Source of the DNA: Ophioderma brevispina
Lineage: Eukaryota; Echinodermata; Ophiuroidea; Amphilepidida; Ophiodermatidae
Reading direction: 5' to 3'
DNA: 64,000 nt
NCBI GenBank assembly: GCA_023653785.1
Contig: JAMKCH010001655.1
Span: forward strand, 28,218 to 92,217
The translations under genes and the position numbers were made by a program. Position 1 is the first letter of the stretch; each line of letters starts with the position of its first letter. The notes below the pieces were generated by a model. The model was not told the DNA's origin and did not search any database. It saw only the letters and a list, made by a program, of their open reading frames with translations. This document shows positions 23,191 through 35,078 of the stretch, one piece after another.

Positions 23191-24489
23191 GAGCCTTAAA
23201 TAGACTATTGGTGATGATTTGATGTAGAAATGCCATTATTAAAAAAAAAAAATACCGCCGCCCTCCCCTATTTTACACTGGCCCGGTTACTTTTTTTTGC
23301 CTAATCTCCAGGAAGAGTCCATAGCTATTTATAGATAGCTTTGCTGGGGGGGGGGTGGGTCTCTGTCCCAGTTACAATTACAAATCAACTCTAAACCTTC
23401 GTCAACAATTCTTAGTAATATCATGGTAAGTGAAAACAAATTATTGTCCGTCAAAATCCGTCGAGGTTAGTGATTTCAATAACGGTCCTTGATTAAAATA
23501 ATCTTGATCATGCCTAGCCTTAGTCAAGTCTGTGGTGACCGTTCTATATGCGTGAGAGCGCCCCCGACCGGTAAGTCTTTTGAATAAGAACTACACTCGT
23601 GTTACGCGAGTTGATTTCGTTCTGTGGTGGATATGTTGGCTTGTCCTACCCCCTGGCTTGCTAGAAACATCTGACTTGTAAACACATAACTACTGCATCA
23701 TAGCACTAGGGAATTCCATTTTTCTCTCCTCTCGCAGTCATTCCCTTCCCTGCCAGTTTTTTTTTTTTCTCAAGTAATAGAGAAATAATAAAAAACATTT
23801 TTTTATTACAAAAAGGAGCTACCTTAACAATATCAATTCGAGGTTTTATGAGTCCTGTCTATTTGGTGTGAACAAAGTATATTGGGTATGCTTATCTCAT
23901 CCATAATAAATAAACAACCTTCTTTCTCAAGGAGATAGCTCACTTCATACGGATATAACAGCGCACAAAACAGGGGATTGTGCGAGATAACTAGTCAGGT
24001 ATAACCGTTAACAAACGTTTGCATGTACGTCACTGCATTTTGCTTTAATAATGCATGATAATCTGAATCACACAAACGCTATAAATACGATTAAAACTTA
24101 AGACAGGTTTCTTGAAAGACAAATTCACAATAAAGCTTAAACATATTTTTTGCACCTCACACCTGGTAACACGGTCGGGAGTAATTAGCAACTGTTTCAT
24201 GGAAACAGTACATAAACAGGAATAAGACGTCAATGTAAACTGTAAACAGTAAACATATTAAAACAAACACATTTAAATAGAGCGACTGAAGATAAATATC
24301 AAACTCTGCGAATAAACCAACACGAGAGGAGACTAAGACCATTACATGTTATTGAAATGTTCACGCCTCGTTATTGTCTCGATATTGATAAATCTCGATA
24401 ATTGATAACGTGAGGGTGTAACCCACTGATAAATGTAGCTCTCTTTGGTTAAATTTCAAGTGGAGCCACTTACTAGAATTTAATCAAGC
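23191..24489. other. No gene seen
   Basis: AT-rich with poly-A and G-run patches (23226-23251, 23345-23353). No motif-bearing frame. Confidence 0.55.
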
Positions 24490-24645
24490 ACTATATCCGT
24501 AACGTCCCTAGAGAAAAATCTGACAATCACCGCAAAAAGTGAGGTAGCGGGATTTGTGTTGTCAGATCTAGGAGCAATTTCCCATTAACCCAAGGCAGGG
24601 GTCCGCTCCCTGATTTTTTGTCAGGTGCGTTTTGAAGCGATTAAG
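24490..24645 (-). repeat. Inverted partial copy of the 15.5-kb tandem unit
   Basis: On the minus strand it shares GGGAGCGGACCCC, GGGTTAATGGGAAATTGC, CTAGATCTGACAACA, CGCTACCTCAC and the GCGGTGATTGTCAG order with 15480-15845. Confidence 0.55.
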
Positions 24646-24889
24646 GGAAGTGGTACACATTATAATGTATCCCTTAAGCTGAAAAAGAATTTTATTTTGT
24701 TTAATTAAGCCAAGGCTGGGCTTGGTAGATCGGAATTTTAAAAAAAAATGGTACAAAGACAGGGAGTATCGTGTCAACATCTTATAAACCAAGTTACACT
24801 GACCAAAGATTGTCCTGCTTGATATACAACATGCACTAGTCCAATATATGATTTGACCCAAAACAAATTGCAACAATTTTGGTGTTAAT

Positions 24890-25440
24890 ATACTTTGAAA
24901 TTGTCCAGAAATAATATATCAAAAGTTTACCAAAATCAACGCACTGGAACATGTAGAATAAGGGGAAAACGTTTGTACATGGGTAAAAATTTAGAATGGC
25001 ACATAACAGTTCAAGGTCATCCTGAATGGTCCAATTTTGCTCAAACCGGTTGTAAATTGTTCATTTGGTCACATGTAGAATCTTTGCTCGACAGTTCTGT
25101 ATATGAATTACAGAGGTATAACTAGTGACCTCTCATAGACCCTGTAGCCTAGTCACATTTTGGATTCCAATTATGCAACGACAATCATAGGCGGCTCCTG
25201 TACCATTAGACCTACAATTTGACACCAATTTTATAACGAAGAGATATATGTTGAATTTTACCCCCATTGTGACCTTGAACCTATTTTAACTCATAACTAT
25301 TGAACTACAACCTGCAGATAGGGCAAACTATACCTGTTTTTTTAATCCTTGAAAGGTGACGAACATGTTGGTAGTCAACGAGTTTGACCCTTTTCATATT
25401 TTGACCCCTGTATAACCTTGACCCCTTGGCGCTATTTCAT
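24890..25440. mobile_element. Diverged foldback-type element, copy A
   Basis: Shares an ordered set of words with 32540-33165: GTTCAAGGTCATCCT, ACTAGTGACC/GACCCC, GTNACATTTTGGA, TGACCTTGAAC, TAACTATTGAACTA, GGGCAAACTATACC, TTTGACCCCTGTA. The right half is the best preserved and the left arm is eroded. The family is related to the palindromic element at 36962-37939 through the GGTATAGTTTG and TGTACAGGGGTCAA words. Confidence 0.5.
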
Positions 25441-26120
25441 ACATATTGGAATTATATTCCCGATTATTACACAGGGTTCGGACCTGATCATTTATTGCAT
25501 ATCCGCCATTTTGGATTTTTGACCAATATTCCTATATTTTGTGGATTCGAAACCAAAGACGGTTTTTTCCTTCATTATTTTAGTCTTAAATTTTTGTGAG
25601 CACCTGAAAAACAATAGCTTCACGGCCGCCATCTTGGAATTTCAGCCAAATGTTCAGTAATCTGCAAGTTTTGTTGCATTTTGAAACCATGGATGATTTT
25701 TTTTCAGCCAACAAGTAATTCTATGACAATTATCTTTCATATAATACAAGTTAAATGCTTGTCTTCGACTTAGTTATAATTTTTTGAATAAATGATCGAG
25801 CCATCTTTGTACACGAAACCCTGTGATATTACCAAATTTCTTCTTTTGTGACAAACAATGTTGAGCTTTGCCGTTCACATGAATAGTTTACTAGCCAATT
25901 ACCAACAAAATGTGCTATAAGCTAAAAATAATTTGGGATGCCCCTTCAAAATATGTTGTATTCTTGCTTTAAACACTACAGGATACATCAGGTAAAATGC
26001 CATGTCCATGTTAAGCCGAAAAGTTATTTCTGTAACCCACATAAAGTTGACTAACTTAAACGAAACGTCTTTCAAACCATAGTGCAAGCATATATTCCGT
26101 GGTTGAGATATTGTTATGGC
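25441..26120. other. No gene seen; GCCGCCATCTTG words
   Basis: Contains TCCGCCATTTTGGA near 25502 and GGCCGCCATCTTGGA near 25624, matching the YY1-type motif seen in several repeats of this window. No coding signal; the minus frame 25899-26087 has no motif. Confidence 0.5.
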
Positions 26121-26705
26121 TTAACCCTTGTCTTACCAAGGGGGGGGGGGGGGGGTTACCACACCCCACCCCCCGTGAACTTCGCTCCGGTGCGCTAAAA
26201 TGCCAAAAGCTTGCGTAAAAAGCTTCTAGGTAATCATTCTTTCATCCATTCTGGTCATTTTACAGAAAAAAATGTGAAGGTAGCACCTTCACCGGGGTAA
26301 GGGTATGCCTTCAAAGTCGAAGGGTAAGGGGGTGGTTGCCACCCAAGGATATTTATGGTGTATTTTTGAAAATATTATGAACAGTATGGCTCTAAAACTC
26401 TATGTATATGTAAAACTAGCCATTTGCCATCATTTAGAGCTGAAAACCGCATGAAAATCCGCTATTCCTAGCTTTTTTTAGCGCAAAATTGGATTTTCGC
26501 CTATTTTCTGTGGAAAATGCCAATTTTGCCGACTCGCGGACTTGATGACGTCATTGTGACGCCATACTAGGTATATTGGTACTTATTTTGATATCAATGG
26601 AAAGAAGAAGACCGTAGCTATCCACTGGTATCAAAATCAAAATCATAGCATCGGGTGCTTTATAGCGAAAACAACCCCCCCCCCCTTGGTACTCATTATA
26701 ACACA
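26121..26705 (+). mobile_element. piggyBac-like TTAA MITE, copy 1
   Basis: It starts TTAACCCTTGTCTTACCAAG followed by a 16-G run (26140-26155). Internal blocks GTGAAGGTAGCACCTTCACC, GGTTGCCACCCAAGG and GACTCGCGGACTTGATGACG are shared with 47372-47884 and 52250-52465, whose right ends show the inverse terminus CTTGGTAAGACGAGGGTTAA. TTAA plus CCC ends are typical of piggyBac-type elements. The right end of this copy looks truncated. A perfect TGACGTCA lies at 26545-26552. Confidence 0.7.
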
Positions 26706-27459
26706 AAGGATCATGAAACGAGTAAAACATATTGGACTCAATTGTGTAATTGAATCCGTTGTATTTTTTTTTAATTTTGATTGACAAGAAACCCTGTCAC
26801 ATTAAATGAAAATTCAATCGATACACAAACTTACAATTGCTACAATGTCATCATCTTACTAAAGATATATCAGATACATTGTGAAAAGATGCCAGAAATG
26901 GAATAGTCTTCGCAAATAGACGTTACGTGGAATTTGTCATAAAGGTCACGCTCAGTACATACTTGATAGAAATCTAAACCGACCGTTACACCCAAGAAAA
27001 GAAACCGTAACACTTAAAAACAAACAGAGGGAAAAATCGGTTGTACCAATACAATTATGTCAGAAGGTATTCTTCAGTTAGCGCCTATATCCACCTGGGC
27101 TTACTGTGAAATCACCTCTTTCATCTTCATCTCAGCTGTATTTCTAGTTAATATCAGCATAGCAATTACTAGCAAAAGTAATGAAGTAAAATAAACAATC
27201 CCTAACGCAAATAATAGTAATGGTAATATTTATGGTGATGTTTAAAATTCCATTTGCTTGGACCATGATCATGGATCATGCTATCCATTTCATCTCATGA
27301 GCGTGATCATGATGATGTTGATGATGATCATTTTTGTGCGCTCAGAAATGCAATGCAAAGGCAAGTGAATATTATTTATTAATTATAATTATTATTGGTT
27401 ACTCTCAAAGTCAATACTAGCGACATTGGCTCATTTTAGCATAGCACGTCACGTATAAT
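26706..27459. other. No gene seen
   Basis: AT-rich; a patch of GATGATGATC-like words near 27300-27330. No motif-bearing frame. Confidence 0.55.
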
Positions 27460-27547
27460 GATATCGAATACAAAACTTACCTTAAAAAACATCACATTAA
27501 TGATAATGGGATACAAACGTATCTTAGATTACGTCAACATAATGATA
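27460..27547. repeat. Left remnant of the TTACGTCA minisatellite
   Basis: About two units of the array found at 30827-31135, with GAATACAAAACTTACCTTA, a TTACGTCA at 27529-27536 and ATAATGATA. It ends exactly where the TTAA-bounded block 27548-30826 begins. Confidence 0.6.
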
Positions 27548-30500
27548 TTAACACTTAAGTGCCAGCTAAAACAAACTTTCCGTTAGTGCCCAAGGGGGGG
27601 GGGGGGGGGGGTTTTCTAGGGACCCAACCAAGAGAACCACGTTCCGTGGAGTTGATCATGACACTAACACACATAAATGGGGGTCACATAAAACAACATA
27701 CCCACAATAAAAATGAAAATCCGACCCTTTGACCATGACCTATGGCCAATTGAACTTGTCACTTCTTCGAAAGCAGAGGTGGGGGTTCGCACTTTCCATC
27801 CTCAGCAACTCCCAATAAATGTTTTGAACCAGAATAAATCATTATATCTACCCTAGAATAACCAATAAAATAATCATTGCAAAATAGACCAAATTTATAA
27901 CCATGTATTTTTCTCAGAACTTCAAAATCGCCTTATTTTTCCCATAGACTTACACCGTTAAGAGCACGGCCATGACAAACTTAAATTGATTCTATCAGCA
28001 TATAAAAGGTTATTTGATTTAAGTATTATTAATTATTAATGTAATTACTCCCTAGGGTATGTAGTCTAAGCAAATAAATCCAAGATTTCATTACTTTATT
28101 TGTTATAGTACATATCTGATTTTTTCACTTCCGTCAGTGCCCAAAGGGAGGTTCTAGGGACCCAACCGAATTATTCTAATGAAGCCGTGGGCGGATTGGA
28201 ATTTTTTTGGTGATCAGGAGAACGTATTCATAATCAACCAATTAGCAAAACTACTTGAAAAGGACATCGCCGGATAAGGAGAGAAGGATGCCTCGATAAA
28301 ATCATAATGTTGTATTCACCATCAATTTTGAGTTGTGTTTGACAACTACGTTTATCATGTACGCAAGGAGTTTTTTATCCTAAAATACACTTGTATCCAG
28401 GAGTGTTGCAATGGTTTGGTGGGGTGTATAATAATGATAATACTGCTGTTTTTGCTATTAAGTGTATCGGTGCGCATGGCCTGTTAACATGATCGGTAGT
28501 CAGAATGTTTGAGAGGATTAAGGTAGCTATATGCGTTTAGTTGACTTGAATATTTCATTAAACACATAGTTGATTTTTCTGTGCTAGTTGGACTACATGC
28601 TTCCATAGATTTAGCGTGAATTTACTTCCATCCAATGTACAGCCTCTCATACAATACCAGTACGCTTCGGAAAAGTACTAGATGTGACAAGATGGGATGA
28701 ATCTACTATAATAAGTATACCGATAATAATCCAGAGGCAATTGGTTTGGGGTGTATAATAATTATTATAGGGCTGTTTGATATTAGAGGTATCGTGCGCA
28801 TGGCACAGAGCGCATAGGCTCTGTAGCCATGGCGCGTATGTTCACGGGTATTATTTTTGATAGCGATTACTTTTGTCAGGGGAAGTTTCTGGAGTTTTGG
28901 GGAGTTTATGCACAGGTAATTTCAGAAGCATGATTGATGTGACCTTCATATTTTTTTTCTTAATTTATCATGATATTACTAAGATCTTTTGAACAAAGGT
29001 TTTAAGAGCTTATTTTTTTAATGTACTGGGACCGGAGACTGCCATAGTAAATGCATGTAGCAAGTTTCACAAATACCAATCCCCAATGCCTAATTCGAGC
29101 AGATCGTGTCCTACCCTCCCTGTACAAACCACATGTATAGTCTCACATCTTGATCGATTACGCTGTGACAACAGAGATACAGATGCTTGCTGCTTTGCCG
29201 TTTAGTAGTTATAAACTGTAACGGATGAACGTTTTGGTGTCACGTGTCAGGTACCAGGTCCGTGTCAGGTCTCAGATATCAGTTTGCTCTTCGGGGGCGA
29301 CCGATATATATAAATCCGACTATGTTAATCAAGGTCTGTACATATGCCCTCTGCCCAAAGTGCTATTATTTTTTTCCAAAAGACACCGTTTATTTATGTC
29401 TAAACAGTACAAAATTTATCTTTGCCCTACTGATTCAAAAACCGACGTACGCTGACGATAAGTCCGATTGTTTGTTTTCCAATGTAGGGATACTACGTCC
29501 ATTTTTCCCCTGAAATGGGTCCCCCGACGCACAATAATAAACCAATCATGCCGTGACGTCATCACATCTTTATTTTTTTCCAAAAATTGGCCTGTTATTC
29601 ACACCATAAAATTCCTTTTTAGATTCAACATCTGTATATTGTTCTTTAATAATTAATATTCAATGTCCCGCTAGAATGTGAAAAAGATGGGTCATAAGTC
29701 TACAAACTGAAACCATAGTCAGCGGCTAAATACCCTACCGTGGACTGTATGAGAGACGGATCCGTGTTAGTTTTGTAGACAGCTTTTACAGCCACTTTCG
29801 CGCGGCTGCGGGGGTTATTGCGTTCCAAGGAAAAAAAATGAAGAAAAGTCTGAGAAATTTCAGAGGGCATGCTCTTGAAAAAAGCAAAGGTAGAGATTCT
29901 CCATTTCAATGCCATTGATACTTATATGAAGGGAAACAAGGAAGATGTTGCATAGCGCCCTTTGTCAGGGAGCTTGTAAGTGATGCCTAGGTATAGGGAC
30001 CTCTGTCCTTCATAAGCTACAAAGAGGCTAGATGAGATCCTTATAACAATACCCAAATACCATTAGCTTATGCTGCTAAGAGTTGGATTTTATAACCGTC
30101 TCTTCACACCAAGCAAGACTCTGGAATACAACACAATGGCACATCCATGACTGCGCTATTTATATCATTCCCATGGTGCAGTTCATAGCCTTTCATTCAC
30201 CATTGTATGAGCAAATACATCCCCTGTATTTTACTATTGATTTATGATACCCTAGGACGTGCATGGTCAGCTGTTGTTTAAACAATGTGAACATCCAAGG
30301 CTATTGAAAGAGCCCTGGTAATAGCATGCCCTTAACCATATAGTGATATGTGTTTGGTTTGTTGTGAAAGTTTGTTGTTGTTTTTGCATTCCATTTAGTG
30401 TTCCGGCCCCCTGAAAAACAAAAATGCAAAAATAAGGTCTTTCCACCCCAAGACCCAGGAATGCCACTCACATGTATGTTACTAAATAATATAGTGCACA

Positions 30501-30826
30501 TCATGCAAACGCGGCCATTGTGGTTCTTGGGTGTGGAAAAGGCTTAAATAGGAAATTTTAATACTCATGAAGCCTGTATTATAAACATTACATAAAACCG
30601 ACTTTTGGGAAATTTATGTAAAGTGGGATTTTTTGAAACCAGAAAAGGTAAACTTGGAGCATGTCGCTTATTATAAAACGTTTCAAGTTCATCCATTTTC
30701 ATGAAACTCTAGAGGGCGTCCTTTCATTCCTATCCGGCGATGTCCTTTGATGCGTAACCGAGAAATCGCAAAAAAATTAAATGTTGGGTACTATGGAACC
30801 CCCCCCCTTGGGCAACTAAGTGTTAA
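27548..30826. mobile_element. 3.28-kb TTAA-bounded block inserted in the minisatellite
   Basis: The left boundary is TTAACACTTAAGTGCC (27548) and the right boundary is the near inverse GGCAACTAAGTGTTAA (ending 30826). Next to each lies a G- or C-run (27594-27611; 30800-30808), and near the left end a GGGACCCAACC block that recurs at 28128-28172 with GTTCTAGGGACCCAACC. Minisatellite units abut both sides. The interior holds no transposase that I can see. It does contain two related stretches with GGGGTGTATAATAAT and GTATCGTGCGCATGGC (about 28420 and 28745). Best reading: a large non-autonomous piggyBac-like element or a pair of MITEs acting as boundaries. Confidence 0.5.
29700..29915 (-). other. 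Isolated 71-codon open frame, unrecognised
   Basis: Minus frame with a fairly normal composition (KVAVKAVYKTN, YLAADYGFSL at the C-terminus) and a GC-rich centre. It sits inside the TTAA-bounded block. No family recognised; it could be a captured exon or chance. Confidence 0.2.
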
Positions 30827-31135
30827 ATACCAAACTTACCGTCAAATTACGTCAAATAATGATATTACATACAAAAACTTACCTAGATTACGTCAACATA
30901 ATATTATTGAAAACCAAACTTACCTTAGAGTACGTCACATAATGATTATGAATTCAAAACCTTTATGTTTATATAACTGTTCGTTAGATTAGGTCACATA
31001 ATGATTAACTGAATACAAAACTTACCTAGATTACGTCACATCATAATATTGCATCAAAACTACCTTAGATTACGTCACATAATAATATTGAATACAAAGT
31101 TTACCTGAGATTACGTCACATAATGATAGTAAAGG
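30827..31135. repeat. Minisatellite with TTACGTCA units
   Basis: About seven units of roughly 42 bp carry ACTTACCTTAGA, TTACGTCACATAATGAT and GAATACAAA words. Exact TTACGTCA occurs at 30847, 30888, 31031, 31070 and 31111, with one-base variants near 30930 and 30990. One more unit occurs at about 31500-31560 (TTACGTCA at 31520). Confidence 0.8.
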
Positions 31136-32539
31136 TAACGCGAGAGATTTTGAGGGCACCCAAAATAGTTGTTCATAATATTAATTTCATATAGATGAAC
31201 ACTCGATAGTAGCATTTCTTTTTTCTTAGTTGGCTACAGAAGAATGTATTAAAAAGAGAAAACGGCGATTGAGTTTGCTTAATAGTTCAATATAAACATA
31301 GGTGAATTTCGTATTTGCTTCCTATACGATTAGAATTTACATTTTTTGCTACCAAAGAAACATTTCTGAAGCTTAATCCTTCCTTTCAGATGGGGAATTT
31401 TGATGGAAAGCTTTGCTTAGTGTAAAAAAATCAGAATGTTCACATTTTTGGGGACACCTGTATGTGAAATCTCTCGCCCCCAGTTTCCACTTTAAATACA
31501 AAAAAAACCTTACCTTAGATTACGTCACATAATATATTGGAATGCAAAAACTTAACTTTATATAGCTGTTCGTCAAATCTTAAACGATGCCCATTATTCA
31601 TTATAGCGTTGTTATGAAACTACATTATTAAAAATGTTCGCTATTGTGGAATAATTGTGGTGAAATATTTTCTTTAGGAGTTTCTCATTATTAAAGTTCT
31701 CTTGCTATGCTAGACTAATTGATATGAAAAAATGTTCGTTATAAATGATAAAAAATTCAATACCGTTGCTTTATATGAAACATAACATAACGCGTAATTA
31801 TTCCAATCAAGTATCCCCAAGCAAAATATGCATTTTCTTATTTTGCATGAAGGTTTCAGAATTCATAAATGATGGAAATTTTCAATGTAAAAAAGTTACC
31901 ATGTAATATACCTTGATGAACTGCCACGGTTTTTTTTAATATACCAGGGCTCGATTCATACGAATGACCTTGGAAATATTTATTTTTTCAAACGACTCTT
32001 ATCTGGGTAATTAAGAAACCCGTTCGACAATAACTAAATGGAACATAAATAACTATTGTAGGTAATTGCCTATAAGGTTAAATATTGGTGATTGCTACCT
32101 AATGTATTCCTTTAGAATAACCTGCCACTATTTTCACGTTTATAGATGTATTCATTTCAATGATGATAACCAAATGAATTATGAGTGCCACTGGTTAGAT
32201 ATTAACAGAAACATAATATGTACGGTAATAATATTAATAATTAGATAATCATAATCAAACTGTTCTCATAATAATTTCAACACAACATAAAGATCTTATT
32301 CGCTACGGCAGATGTAAACAACTAATCACTTCTTTTACATTAGTATAATTATAAATAAACAAAAGCATTACAATTTCAAACCACTGTGAATCAGCTATTG
32401 GTGGTGCCATCAACCTCCATCATAGTACAAGAAAATTGCAACAGACACAATTTTTGTGTTATCATACGTATCATAAATTGTCACAGAATAATGTGCCAAA
32501 GTCTAGAAAAATCAACAATTGGGAACATGTGAAAAATGG
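31136..32539. other. No gene seen
   Basis: Very AT-rich; apart from the single minisatellite unit at 31500-31560, no recognisable repeat or coding sequence. Confidence 0.6.
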
Positions 32540-33165
32540 GGGGTAAATTTTGTACAGGGGTCAAAAGTAAAGGAGGGTCTAATTGTTTCGAAACCTACAC
32601 CAACTTATTCATCTGGTCATGAGGATTAAAAAAGGTATAGTTTGCGATATCTACGGTCATTTGTTTAAGGATTATAGGCTAATTACGGTTCAAGGTCATC
32701 CTGGGGTAATCCTTTCAGGGTGCTCCGATTTTGACGTAACTAGTCTCAAATAGTTTGTATGTTCATATCCTATAACAGAAAATGCATATTTTCTCTGCAT
32801 TTGACATTTTTAGTATGTAAATTAGATGGTAAGGGTTAATGACCCCATAGGGTAGACCATTGTTACATTTTGGACCTCTAATTACATGACCAAATGGTGA
32901 AATGAGTGCAAGTATTATATTCCCTGGTCCTTTGGGCCTATATGAAGAATTTGGGACCAGTTTGAAAAGAATAGAAGCATTCTGAAAATGTCACCCTAGG
33001 ATGACCTTGAACATTTATTGCCTTATAACTATTAAACTATAACCCATCACAGATAGGGCAAACTATACCTTTAATCCTTAGGGTATGGCCAAAATGTTGG
33101 TATAAATTTAAGTACAATTATACCTACTTTATATTTTCCCCTGTACAAACCTTGTCCCCTGCAAA
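32540..33165. mobile_element. Foldback-type element, copy B
   Basis: Imperfect inverted arms at about 32545-32710 and 32990-33150 share TGTACAGGGG, a CCAAC...TAAGGATTAAA stretch, GGTATAGTTTGC, a TAAGGATTATAG-like word and GTTCAAGGTCATCCT. Colinear with 24890-25440 over the centre and right arm. Non-coding. Confidence 0.6.
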
Positions 33166-33498
33166 TACATGTTCTCCGTTACTTATACCAGACTTTTGAT
33201 TTGTTTTCTACTATGCTTATATGTTGTTGATCGTCCTATATTGATCTGGAGTAAGCGAGTGGAATAACCCGCGACCGCTTTGTTAGATTTGAAAGGACCC
33301 AAAACAGCCAGGTGTTGGCATTTCAATCTGCACATCGCTCACAGAGAAGTTGCGTAATCGCTAGACAAAAACACCAAAAAAACAACCGTCGATCATGTCG
33401 TAGTAAAAGTTTGGGTGTATCAATGATGTAAAACGTGGGTGAAAGAAAGAAATCAGGCATGTACGGAATAAAGCCTATAAACCCCATTCAAACTGATA
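33166..33498. other. No gene seen
   Basis: Short spacer, slightly GC-richer, no coding or repeat signal. Confidence 0.5.
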
Positions 33499-33672
33499 CC
33501 GGTGTAGAAGTATTATAGTCCGGCGTACTCATTAGTCCGCGGAAAATGATGAACAATAGGGCAATCGATTCAGTTGACTCTTCACGCAACATTAGTTTAA
33601 CGCTTTATTCCGTTATCGTCTATGGAGCCCCGGACTGTGGCTCCCGCCGGACTATATCTGCTTTCACACCGG
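33499..33672. mobile_element. CCGGTGT-ended MITE, copy 2
   Basis: Starts CCGGTGTAGAAG and ends CTGCTTTCACACCGG. It shares CAATCGATTCAGTTGACTC, CGCAACATTAGTTT and TTTATTCCGTTATCG with copies at 4802-4987 (inverted) and 41089-41264. Confidence 0.75.
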
Positions 33673-34538
33673 CTATCTAGAATCTCAGCATGAAGTAAAC
33701 ATAAGTAACTCTTTTACAACTAAAGGATTAAATCACCCTGAATGAAATCCCTGCATAGTGGCATCTGCGTTGGCCGTGACCTTGTTTAAAAATACAGCTT
33801 CAGATTACTACTTAAAGGCCTCTTAGAAATACAATACCAATACACTAGGTGCACACAATCATTTATATCAGTATATCTCTGAATAATGAGATAATGGACA
33901 GACCTACAGCTGTCATTTACACTGCGTTTTATAGTAAAGCAAAGTAATAACAATTACAATTCATCCAAGAGAGTTTAACTGATGTTATTTTGTCAATAAC
34001 TTGGAGCATTAATTCAGTCAATATTGGGACAAAATACCTGCTGCAGATTGTGACGCCTGAATGGTTTTACACAGAGCTCACTGTACGCACTGTGCTCACT
34101 GCAACTACTCAAGTGAAAAGCACAAGGCTAATTAACAAATACAGTCTTCTATAGCAGGCGTTTAACTATTTTAGTGGGAAAATCTTCAGGGGGTATGTAC
34201 AGGGGGTTATTGATTGAGTTTGATTTTGTTAAAGGTAGGTTGTTTTATGTTAGGGTTGTCTCCATATTTTGGGCTGGGGGTAAAATTCATACTTGAACCT
34301 GGTGTGACATGCGCCTGTCTACAGGCACCAAAGGTCGCACTGTCCTGTTACACGGTAGAAAGCGCAGGGGTTGGGCGCAGACAAACTAATCATTGATTAC
34401 ATAACATATAGACTATGGGACATGTCCTTCTATGCTGTTGTTTTGTTGTCCCCATCGAGGGGCTAGGGGCAAACCAAATGTAAATTCATAATAAATTATT
34501 AAAATCATATATCCGTCTGTTCTCCCAAATAAAACTAG
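33673..34538. other. No gene seen
   Basis: AT-rich; plus frame 34214-34396 lacks motifs. Confidence 0.55.
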
Positions 34539-34965
34539 CACATTTTCCTGAAAATGAATAAAATGTCACTTCAATTTATTTTCCACAAATATTAGTGACC
34601 TAAGGATACACTAGACTTCAGCAAACAATGGAGCTAAAGATATTCAATTACCTGCCCGATATGCAGTGGAGAAAAACACTTCAGAATCCTTTTCATCTGG
34701 GAGTGCAGGACCATTGTTATATTGTCTCGCGGTTGAAAAGATTCAGGTGTTACCACCTCTCCGATTAAGACTAATAATTTTTTTAATGACGTAAGCACAA
34801 AATACTTATCCCCATTCACAAATAAATAAATCTTGAGCTTCTATAGTGCGTGTTCAATTAACTTTGACCATATTTGGCATCATTTATTCGAAAAAGAAGA
34901 TCTTTAGTGCTGGGCAAGCTTTGACCTAACAACTTTGTGCAGAATTAAAATCCGTAACTTATCGC
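34539..34965 (+). mobile_element. Partial copy of the 14.0-kb inverted-repeat element
   Basis: Colinear with 14045-14480: CACATTTTCCTG, TAGACTTCAGCAAACA, GGAGTGCAGGACCATTG, TGTCTCGCGGT, GGTGTTACCACCT and CCTAACAACTTTGT occur in the same order. It runs straight into an ATA-rich microsatellite where the rest of the element would be. Confidence 0.6.
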
Positions 34966-34966
34966 T

Positions 34967-35078
34967 TATAATATAATAAATGATAATAATATAAATGATA
35001 ATAATAACAATTATAATAATAATAATATAATCAACATAAAACAATCAAGATAATAATTATAACAATAACAATAATCAA
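34967..35078. repeat. Imperfect (ATA/ATAATA) microsatellite
   Basis: About 110 bp of ATAATAAT-type repeats with CAAT interruptions. Confidence 0.8.

Noticed and set aside
22651..23199. 182-codon plus frame, second longest in the window
   Set aside because: It crosses degenerate tandem repeats, a perfect hairpin and a T-run, and contains a Phe-run; no domain is visible.
30827..31135. Regularly spaced repeats considered as a CRISPR array
   Set aside because: Units are contiguous and degenerate with no unique spacers, and the surrounding sequence is eukaryotic.
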